64,000 nt of DNA from positions 18,149,695 through 18,213,694 of the forward strand of contig OU964924.1 in NCBI GenBank assembly GCA_918807975.1. Direction: 5' to 3'. Below are positions 56,801-64,000 of the stretch, one piece after another. Under the pieces are notes generated by a model. It saw only the letters and a program-made list of their open reading frames with translations, ran no database searches and was not told where the DNA came from. The stretch comes from Aplidium turbinatum. Its lineage: Eukaryota > Chordata > Ascidiacea > Aplousobranchia > Polyclinidae. A program made the translations under genes and the position numbers. Position 1 is the stretch's first letter, and the number at the start of each line of letters is the position of its first letter.

Positions 56801-58245
56801 AAATTTTGTTTTTCCGCCAATTTGAGAAAAAACAAAATGGCGGATTTTCAAAAATGGCGGATAACTTTTTTTCACCAAAAGATTTTCACGGGGATTTTTT
56901 TTTGGTCAATGTACATAATCAACAGAAACAATGTGCAAAATTTCAGCTTTACACCAATTAAGTCAAGGTTCGGCCCTTTTTTTCGCTTCAACGACTGGAC
57001 TATAAAGCCTTATCTGATGAGTCGCTTGTTCCCACTAAGCTTAGCAGATATTTGGAGAAAAATCATCCAACATTGAAGCATAAACCAAGAGAATATTTTG
57101 AAAACCTGAAGTCCCATACCAACAAGCAGGCAAAGATCATGAATAGCTACCTCAAGCTGCCGGAAAAGTTACAAAGTGGCTCACTTGTTGGCGAAACACA
57201 AAAAAGCACACACGGTTGCAGAAACAGTAATGGACCGGCATTAGCCGTTGTTGTTGAAGAAATGTTTGGTAGTGCTTCCCCCGAAAAAGTTAGAGTTCCG
57301 TTGTCAAATAACATAATTTCACGAAGGATAGAAGAGCTATCCTCAGATTTAATGGATCAAGTTCGTAAACACTTTGTTGCTACAGACAAAGAGCTGTCTG
57401 TACCATATGGCCTTTACAAGTTAACGAATCTACTGACAGAACTGGGAAATCTCATCTGTTGGCTTTTATTTTCTTCATTAACACTGAAACATTGGTAAAT
57501 GAATTTGCTTTGAATTTTGCAAAGAATTGAAGGACACAACCAAAGGAGAAGACATATTCAAATTGGCAGATGAAAATATTTTGCTTTCTGAGTTGAAATG
57601 CAATAGTTGTGTGAGCGTTTGTACTGATGGTTGTCCTACAATGCGGGGAAAAAAATAAAAGTCTCGAAGAAAGTCTTTGATTCGTATCCCGCTCTTAATG
57701 AATCAACTCATAAACAAGAAATCCTTCCGCAAATCGTGAGCACATTGTCTGGACTTCAGCTTGCACTGCAACATTACTTCCCACCATTTGGACGCAATGA
57801 AGCAATCTTACTGCAGAAGCAGAAGAACAGCTCATTGATTTACGAAAGGACCCGTTTTTTCAAACGCTGTTTCCACAAAAAAACTTGGATGAGTTTTGGC
57901 TGTCTGCTTCCAAATCCTATTCCATGATCGGTGCAAAAGCAATCAAAATTATATTGCCATTTACATCTTCATGGCTATGTGAACATGGCTTTTCTGTTTT
58001 GACTAAAATTAAAGCCTGTAAACGAGAGAGACTGCTTGGAATTGACGTTGAAATGCGGATATGTTTGTTAACAATGCAACCTCATTTCAAGTGTATATGT
58101 TGGTATAAAAAAGCATATCGCATCGCATTAACACGTAAAAATATTTTTTTTTTAAAGCAACTTTTCTTCTCTTGTAAGTGTGCCGCAAGCGTTTTATAAT
58201 TTTTCTAGTGTGCCACAAGCTGAAAAAGTTTGGGAACCACTGACC

Positions 58246-58512
58246 TAGACCAATAAAATGTATGAAACACTAATAGGAATATTGGTATTCTGGAACTTTT
58301 GGTGTTTATTACAGCTTTCTAACTATAGTGGTTTTCAAGTTACGCTATTTTTTTAAAATTTGGGTTGTTTCCATGGAAACGTAAAGAAAATAGGCGTCAA
58401 ACAACAATGAAATTTAAAATTTTTTATATTAGCATTAGTTTTGACCCCAAACACAACTTTTTGCCAGCCAACAGCAAGATCAGTGAAAGTAAGGTTTTTT
58501 TGGTACACCCTA
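58246..58512. repeat. Right TIR of the 46259-58512 insertion
   Basis: Inverse of 46259-46528, sharing GTTGTTTCCATGGAAACGTA-like and CACTAATAGGAATATTGGTA-like blocks (variants by a few bases) and the perfect outer 20 bp. Confidence 0.88.
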
Positions 58513-59036
58513 CTATTCAAGCATATGCTAGCATCAACAGTGCCGTATCCAAAGCTGTATTGTCCAAGTTTGGTTCCCATCTGTGGTATTTATCGGAAGA
58601 ACTTGTGGCCCTTGCCTTCTTCGATATATTTGTGCCTGCCAACACCAAGAGACTTATGGTTCAAGCTATCAAAGACCACAACGAGACAGAAGATGCCCCA
58701 AAATGACGAATGATTAATCCTTCAACAACTACTCCATTCGAGTTACCTGATCTTGTCACCAGAGGATCTTTATTGCTGTTACAAAAGCTTGGCATTTCAA
58801 CTAAGTTCATGGAAGTTGATCCAGAAACTTGGCCACTACATGATGATTTTCATAAGGCATTACAAATGGTTCACACACTTACTGTCACAAATGATCATGC
58901 AGAGCGAGGAGTGGCACTCATTGAAGAGTACAATCGCATCCTCACTCACAGTGAAGAGCAGACGCAATATCTGCTACAGGTGGTTTCTGAACATCAGAAA
59001 AAATTTCCAAACTGCAAAAAATCCACTTTCACTTAG
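58513..59036 (+). pseudogene. Uncharacterised transposase-like protein (ACRHH family), C-terminal part
   Basis: The frame reads IQAYASINSAVSKAVLSKFG, SHLWYLSEELVALAFFDIFV, then in another frame PFELPDLVTRGSLLLLQKLG, HALTLTVTNDHAERGVALIE-like wording (VHTLTVTNDHAERGVALIE) and EEQTQYLLQVVSEHQKKFP. This continues the protein of 45238-46258 directly after the target duplication. NDxAERGVxLI near the C-terminus carries a Glu that could complete an RNase H-fold active site. There is one frame change near 58706. Confidence 0.7.
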
Positions 59037-59239
59037 TAACTAAGAACATGTTTGTGTAAACTCTATTTGTATTTATCTGCGATGGTTTGACAATGTTTTG
59101 CCTTGAATTTACAATTTTTAGAGCTCTCTGTTTTGTGATTTTGCTAATTTTCAACTTTAAAACTATTGAAAATATCAAACCAATTAAAATATTCTGCAAA
59201 ACACTAAATTATGGCATTTTTTTCACACTCTTATAAGTT

Positions 59240-59500
59240 ATATAATGGTTTTGAACAAAATTAAAAGCTGTATTTTGTAACTCCAGTGAATAACCATAAT
59301 CATTCTACAAATTTTGAGTGGTTGAACATGATTTTAGGCTGTGTAGAAAAAAAGATATGGCCGATTTAGCGTTTTTGCCCCCTTGCGATATGCTGCGATA
59401 CCCCCCTAAAACTTCAACGTCGATGTGCAAGTTCTAAACTTTGTTCAAATCACTTCAACTTTCACAAAATCATTTTTTCAGGCATAGGAAAAGAATTAGA
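59240..59500. repeat. Right subterminal inverted repeat of the outer element
   Basis: Inverse of 44410-44668; followed to the right by four GGTGAGTCCGAT-type motifs in inverted orientation up to 59637. Confidence 0.9.
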
Positions 59501-59640
59501 CACTTGGAGTTAAAAAATTTGCAAAAAAAAAATTTAGGTCCATATAAGGGCCAGCCTAGGGGTTAGAGGTTAGGAACTCACCGAATCAGACTCACCGAAT
59601 CGGACTCATCGAATCGGACTCACCGAATAGTAGCAGACCC

Positions 59641-60240
59641 CTCCACAAAAGTAGCTACTGATATCAAGCCTGCAACTTACTACATATAATTGCAATTTGG
59701 ACCAAAAATTTTAGGAATTACAGTTACACAACAGCAGAAAGTCTCAATTACAACCAGCGACGTACGCAGGGATTTTTCATGAGGGGTAATTGTAAACAAC
59801 ATTTAGTTCATGGCTGAAACAAAAGTGGCCCTATGACAGGTCACTAAACGTACACTTGTCATTGCGTTGATGATTAGGGCTACAAGATGGTCAAGAAAGC
59901 TTGACGAATATTAGCGTGCCTTTTTTTGTTAATGGTTTCATCGTTGCTCAATGGTGGTTAATCCAAATATGCAAAGTAAATCGTGAATGCAATCCACCGT
60001 CGATTCAGAATTTGGTCGGTGTTTCCTGTTAAGTACGAAGACGTTTTTTATTTGAGTTAAGATTGCATTTTGTAGCAAAAAGGTATTTAAAATACTCGTT
60101 TACTTGTAGTGCTTTGCTTTTACTTTGGAACAGAAAAAGGTGGGTTAAAGATGATAAAAATCTCTACAAACCTTGCCATCAATTATTATTTATTTAGAAA
60201 ATAAAACAATTTTTGCATCGAATAGGAATTTTTGGATTGA
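59641..60240. other. No gene; possible hAT start
   Basis: CAGCGACGTACGCAGGGAT at 59757 looks like a hAT left end, but no partner was seen. Otherwise unrecognised. Confidence 0.35.
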
Positions 60241-60244
60241 ATAT

Positions 60245-60350
60245 GAATATGTGGAGGCAGGGTGTGACGACGATTGCGGCACTTTAATGTGAATCTGGCC
60301 ACCCTCGGTAACGGGGACATCACTGGATTAAAACTGGACTACTACTACAT
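60245..60350 (+). mobile_element. LINE 3' tail fragment
   Basis: MWRQGV-type codons followed by CCACCCTCGGTAACGGGGAC and GGATTAAAACTGGACTACTA match the 3' end of the LINE fragment at 40250-40735. Confidence 0.75.
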
Positions 60351-60480
60351 TTCTTTTTTGAGCAAACTGATAAAAATGGACAAACTCATTAAAAAAAACT
60401 TTCTACAAAGTCTTCAGGATAACTTTGCTGTAATTTTTTAGCTTGTTGAACTGCTTCTTCAGTAGTGGCATGCCGAATGT

Positions 60481-60729
60481 TCAACAGTATTCCAACCGAC
60501 TGTTGACGTCGGGATAAGAAAAACTTATTGTTTTTAATTCCACACTCAACACATCAATAATTCTGAAGTACTGCACGCGAAATTTTTCTCTTTGCTTCAG
60601 CATGGGTTTTAACAATGATTCACTGGGCACTGTTTTAGCTCTTCTTGTCCTTGGGATGTGATAATCAATATCGTTTCTTTGTTTTGCTTCTGTTTCGAAA
60701 ACATAATATTGGTCCCTAAGAGAAAGCAT
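60481..60729 (-). pseudogene. hAT (zf-MYM-like) transposase fragment
   Basis: The minus strand reads HIPRTRRAKTVPSESLLKPM, KQREKFRVQYFRIIDVLSVE and RLEYC. The pattern of a basic RT/RR stretch followed by EKFRV.YF..I.D.....L resembles the region before the RNase H-like core of MYM-finger hAT proteins. It is too short for certainty. Confidence 0.4.
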
Positions 60730-60926
60730 AAATTAACCAAGTGATTCCATCATCTCAGCTGCATTACAGATGGTTAAATCAGGTTTTTGTAAAGCAACAT
60801 ATACGGGTCATTCTATTATAATACAGTCACACTGAGTAACCCACCCTCACAGATTTTCTTCATTTTTTATTATCTTCTCAATGGACAAGCACATGCAGTG
60901 AACTTTCACGCCATAATATAGGGTCT

Positions 60927-62900
60927 GCTACTATTCGGCGAGTCCGATTCGGCCAGTTCCCTATTCGGCGATTTTTTGAAAATCCAACCACGCCTTCTGT
61001 AAGTCCAACAAATGAATTTGAATCAATGTAAATACGAACTGTTAGTAGGGGGGTATGTTAAAATTAAAAAAATCCCAGTATCCCCCAAAAATGTGCCACT
61101 GGGTGTAAAAAAATATATTATGAAAAAAATTTTGGGTTGCCCCTCCGGGAACTCCCCGCTACCGGGGGGTCTAACAAACGATTTCCAAAATGCATGGGAT
61201 TTGACACCTAACTTTTGAACCGGTGGTCATAGAAAGCTCGGACTAGTCTCAAAAGTTTCGTCTTGAAAAGTTAAGATAGAAATGTAACAGTTTTAGAAGT
61301 GTCAGTTGTATAGTTTGGCCCGTACAAGCCCAAAATGACCCATTTAGCCTACCGCGATGGTACAAAATCGAAAATTTGGCCATAATTGGCCTTAATGAGT
61401 TGGAAATGGACCCAAAATTTTTGATTAATAAGTTATGATACTGATAGAGTTGCAATATTGTTGCATGAGTCATATATGCCCGACTTGACTATGCTTCAGG
61501 CACATCATTTCCTGCAAGCATCAGAGTGTGTTACTTCTTTTTCGTCAATTGATATGTTCGAATCGACATTACCTAAACCAACAATTCTCAGCTCGATCGA
61601 TGTTTGCTTGCGAGAACACAGTAACAAAGTTAAGAGCTTGCTTGCTCTATTCCTTCAATCTTATTGCAAAAGGCTTGGAAACTCAAAAAGGTTCTCTGTT
61701 TGGTTTTGGTCCTGTTGCAAATGAGGACACAGGATCGCTGTTGAAAATTGGATCGGCAAGTGATGATGTCCTACAGAAACAGGATAATCTGCTAGTTCAC
61801 AACCTGGGTGAAGAACGTAGTGTCGGATTAGTGAACTACAAGATAAATATTTATGGTAAAAGAAATCTTGATACAGTCTCCAGAAGTGTAGTTCTCAATA
61901 AAAGCATGGATTTACTTGAAAATATTCAGAAGATTGACAAAAAGAAATGGGAAAAACCAGTACAAGACAGCAAGGAAATTAGACTGCAATGGAATGAAAA
62001 ATGAAAGCTTATGAAGAAAAAGGTTACTCTGAAAAAGAAGCTCTTGATATCAGAGCAAAGCAAACTTGCTGATTTAAATTTCCTGAAAGCGCAAAATCCA
62101 CCAGGGCCTTTTACCACTTTTGAGGAAGTGACTGCTTACCTTCAAAGTGATGCTGTAACAGATCACATATGATAAAGAACAAAAGACTTTGCACTGAAGT
62201 TCGCTATGCAAAGAAGACATGCCTCTTCCTAAAATCAAGTGCTTCAATATTCTGACTGAAACGACACTGTAAAAATTCCAGATTTGAAGACTATGCTAAC
62301 AACCATATCAGCTAGTTAGATAATACACGTTCATGTGCAACTATAACAATGTCAGACCTCCAAAGTGTGCTTTCTGCTATTCATTTGCTTACAGAGGCAA
62401 ATTCAAGCTCCACATCAAATGATCAGGAATCTGATTCTGCAGCACCAGCCTATCAAGTTGGTAAGTTTGCAGCTGCCATCTGGATTGAAGGAAGCGAATA
62501 ACACTGGTACCTTGCTAACATTCTTGAAGTTGTGAATGATGATGCCTTATACTACTTACATACTTCAAGAAGGTTGGCAACAGTAGAGATGGAGAAATAT
62601 GGATTCCCCTGAAGATTCTGAACTTCTTGTTACTGATACTTATCAGATCATTCATAATAGCTTGGATGTGTCGACTTGTGTCGTATGTCAGATCTGCCCG
62701 AATCAAATGCTGTGTTTCAAATGAAACAGTTCAACTATTGAATGAAGCTCTTAATGAAAAGATAAAAAAACACTAACTAATTTGATATCTGGAACTACAC
62801 AATACTTCCATAACATTGGACCTTTGAAACATAACTATTATTATTATTTATTTGCATCAGACAAAGCTGTCCATATCCAAAACAAAACAACGAAATAATA
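60927..62900 (+). mobile_element. Second element with the GGGTCTGCTACTATTCGG terminus
   Basis: GGGTCTGCTACTATTCGGCG followed by AGTCCGATTCGGCCAGTTCC is the same terminus, in opposite orientation, as the right end of the outer element at 59640. A broken gene follows at 61458-62790. The right end is not seen; a Penelope-like fragment begins near 62930. Confidence 0.5.
61458..62790 (+). pseudogene. Uncharacterised transposon-associated protein with possible Tudor/chromo-like C-terminus
   Basis: Plus-strand blocks are VGLVNYKINIYGKRNLDTVS, RSVVLNKSMDLLENIQKIDK, KLADLNFLKAQNPPGPFTTF, EEVTAYLQSDAV, then (62340-62620) YQVGKFAAAIWIEGSE, HWYLANILEVVNDDALYYLH. The order LVNY...N.DTVS, PPGPFT..EEV, and a VGKFVAAIW...WYLA.I..V..D beta-barrel-like end matches an uncharacterised family I recall from cnidarian and arthropod genomes. 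Several stops and frame changes are present. The function is unknown; a chromatin-reader-like C-terminus is inference. Confidence 0.55.
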
Positions 62901-62929
62901 CACAAGCTGCAAATGCACAAACAAACAAA

Positions 62930-63650
62930 CTATTCGATTAACTTTCGATTTTTCTTCTAATAATGACAGGGCCGCGTTATTAAAACATTTTGCCGTATTT
63001 CATGATCTCAGAACTGAACCACAACTTTCCCAATGCTACAATGTCACATTTGTTGAACAACCTAGTATTGATAATCTTGATGCTTGTGAAGATAAATGGA
63101 TACATAGGATACATGCCAAAATAAATATCCAAAAATTAATTCTGCTGCAAGTTTAATTTTTTGACTCTCCACAACATATGTGGTATTTTTTCAATATTTT
63201 ACTGCCTTGTTATTCACCGCCGTCTTTGCCTACTCTTTTTTTCCACAACGCTACATTTTTTGTTTGCCATGACGCTACATTTAATTAGTTATCGCTCTAC
63301 TTAGTTTGTTTATCACTGCCTTCGACTGCCGTGTTTTCGCATATAATTTATTTGTTTCTTAGCTGTAATTTACCACGACGCTACATTTGCAGGCTTTGCT
63401 CACCGCTCTTTCATCAATTCCCGTTTATATATTTGATACCTACTTTACTGCCGCTTGGTTTAGGTTATATTCTACAATTATTTTCAATATTTACGCTCAT
63501 GTTTTGGCATTATTGCGTCACTGTGTTGTTAATTTAAAACATTACGTGTAGGTTTTAACTGCCCTTCATCAGAACTGAAGATGCACTGAATAAGTGCGAA
63601 ATATATTTTCTGTAACATCTACTGACAACTGATCCCTGTTACCTTAGCAA
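62930..63650 (+). mobile_element. Penelope-like (GIY-YIG) element 3' fragment
   Basis: The plus strand reads AALLKHFAVFHDLRTEPQLS, QCYNVTFVEQPSIDNLDACE, DKWIHRIHAKINIQKL. The E..W...L.AKIN end is typical of GIY-YIG nucleases in Penelope-like elements. The 3' sequence that follows ends in a CTGAAGA...GAAA hairpin (63575-63601) of the kind found in such elements. 5'-truncated. Confidence 0.5.
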
Positions 63651-64000
63651 TTGAGGTTTTAGCTTTGTAGATATGGAACAGGGATCGTTTCAGAATAAGA
63701 CTAGGTCAGAAAGCGAGGCAGACTCCGACGCAGCTCAGCATCAGCCTACAGCAGTTAGCTACAACAAACAAACTATCATTTAATATTGCATAGCATCCTG
63801 TTCTTATTATTTTATCAGTATACAGTATACCGTACAGAATATATATAATACGTCGCATTGGTAACTGACACGTACATATATTTATATTTCAAACCATAGG
63901 CATACGAAGCCGAGCAACGTGATCAAGTTTAGCATCTTCAAGTTTATTACATTTACATAAACATAAAACTACGCAACAAATTAAGTATCGAACGTTTTCG
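63651..64000. other. Window end, no gene confirmed
   Basis: A short plus-strand frame from ATG at 63674 reads MEQGSFQNKTRSESEADSDA and stops after about 35 codons. It may be a first exon or chance; no donor site stands out. Confidence 0.3.

Larger units (their letters stand above)
51025..57002 (+). mobile_element. Academ DNA transposon, apparently complete
   Basis: The 5978-bp element starts TAGTCCAGTCGTTGAAG and ends with its exact inverse. Inverted repeats continue inward for about 180 bp with a small indel, sharing CCTTGACTTAATTGGTGTAA, GATTTTTTTTTGG-type runs and TTATCCGCCATTTTT. TAA flanks both sides (51022-51024, 57003-57005), a 3-bp duplication in the range known for Academ. It carries one five-exon gene without a visible lesion. 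The gene's size, cysteine motifs and C-terminal XPG-like nuclease region match the Academ superfamily as I remember it. It inserted in the coding part of a zBED hAT. Confidence 0.88.
50924..58245 (+). mobile_element. zBED/SCAN-ZBED-type hAT transposon, split by an Academ insertion
   Basis: The first coding block (50924-51024) reads AAKEYVRYGFIASGPEDNQQ and PFCIICN, a BED-finger start. After the Academ element the frame continues (57003 onward) as KALSDESLVPTKLSRYLEKN, HPTLKHKPREYF, then VPLSNNIISRRIEELSSDLM. A later block (57885-58199) has the dimerisation domain FTSSWLCEHGFSVLTKIKAC, KRERLLGIDVEMRICL. The right end is GTGTGCCACAAGC...GGGAACCACTG (to 58245). The middle is shortened and frames change at least twice, so the transposase was inactive in its catalytic part. 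Removal of the Academ element joins CIICN to KALSDES in frame. Confidence 0.75.
46259..58512. mobile_element. Insertion with 8-bp TSD and about 267-bp TIRs, carrying further elements
   Basis: The left end TAGGGTGTACCAAAAAAACC and its exact inverse at the right are flanked by perfect CTATTCAA (46251-46258, 58513-58520). The inverted arms extend over 46259-46528 and 58246-58512. Without the insert and one duplication, the host gene reads FKSI-QAYAS in frame, so the insertion point is exact. The 8-bp duplication fits hAT. No transposase of its own was identified; it was probably a short palindromic MITE before the LTR element, the zBED hAT and the Academ element entered. Confidence 0.88.
44253..59640 (+). 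mobile_element. Outer unclassified DNA transposon with about 270-bp subterminal inverted repeats
   Basis: Sequence at 44410-44668 (with CACATCGACGTTGAAGTTTT and GGGGGGTATCGCAGCATATC) recurs inverted at 59240-59500 with close to 90 percent identity by eye. Outside these arms both ends carry GGTGAGTCC motifs: one on the left, four in a row on the right, ending in GAATAGTAGCAGACCC. Between the arms is one plus-strand gene in two blocks (45238-46258 and 58513-59036), split by a 12.25-kb insertion. No target duplication was identified. The superfamily is not clear to me. Confidence 0.65.

Overview
This is an AT-rich animal nuclear genome segment made almost entirely of transposable elements. No prokaryotic gene organisation is present. 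Two host genes show as single or paired GT-AG exons on the minus strand: a POU2/Oct-class POU-specific exon (3097-3263, with a likely upstream exon at 4158-4219) and the last exon of GCHFR, the GTP cyclohydrolase I feedback regulatory protein (43659-43791). They point to a bilaterian, probably an invertebrate given the mix of hAT, Academ, piggyBac, Penelope-like and CsRn1-type Gypsy elements. I cannot name the species.

Layout. 0-6 kb: POU gene introns carrying an 8-bp-TSD hAT (247-2954) with head-to-head Penelope-like fragments inside, and a second hAT remnant (4629-5810). 7.3-11.4 kb: a broken gene of a widespread uncharacterised family lying between inverted repeats, itself invaded by a zBED-type hAT (8542-10106) and a palindromic insert. 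11.8-19.6 kb: a 7.8-kb hAT-type insertion with a perfect TSD, stuffed with a piggyBac remnant, MITEs, LINE pieces (best reverse transcriptase at 16170-17905) and a tRNA-like SINE head. 19.6-27.6 kb: three copies of one 8-bp-TSD family with GGCGCC termini; the first holds hAT, hAT, piggyBac and MITE insertions one inside another. 28.4-30.5 kb: a long fold-back element, a short hAT MITE and a tRNA-like sequence. 30.5-38.1 kb: LTR fossils (a solo-LTR-like piece and a broken CsRn1-like Gypsy). 38.1-42.1 kb: hAT and LINE tails. 44.25-59.64 kb: an outer element with about 270-bp subterminal inverted repeats, encoding an uncharacterised transposase-like protein, split by a 12.25-kb insertion (TSD CTATTCAA). 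That insertion holds a young-looking LTR element and a zBED hAT, the latter split by a complete Academ transposon. 60.9 kb to the end: a second element with the same terminal motif and another uncharacterised gene family, then a Penelope-like tail.

The most notable objects are (i) the Academ element at 51025-57002, whose five exons join into an uninterrupted reading frame of about 1461 codons with a C-terminal XPG/PIN-like nuclease region and a 3-bp TSD; (ii) the LTR element at 46983-50621, with two 702-bp LTRs that look identical by eye, a tRNA-Pro-type primer site, and a Gag/protease frame ending in five CCHC knuckles like those of the host protein CNBP; and (iii) two families normally annotated only as uncharacterised proteins that sit here between inverted repeats, as expected of DNA transposons. 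All protein and family assignments come from reading the sequence and from memory of the families; no database search was run.
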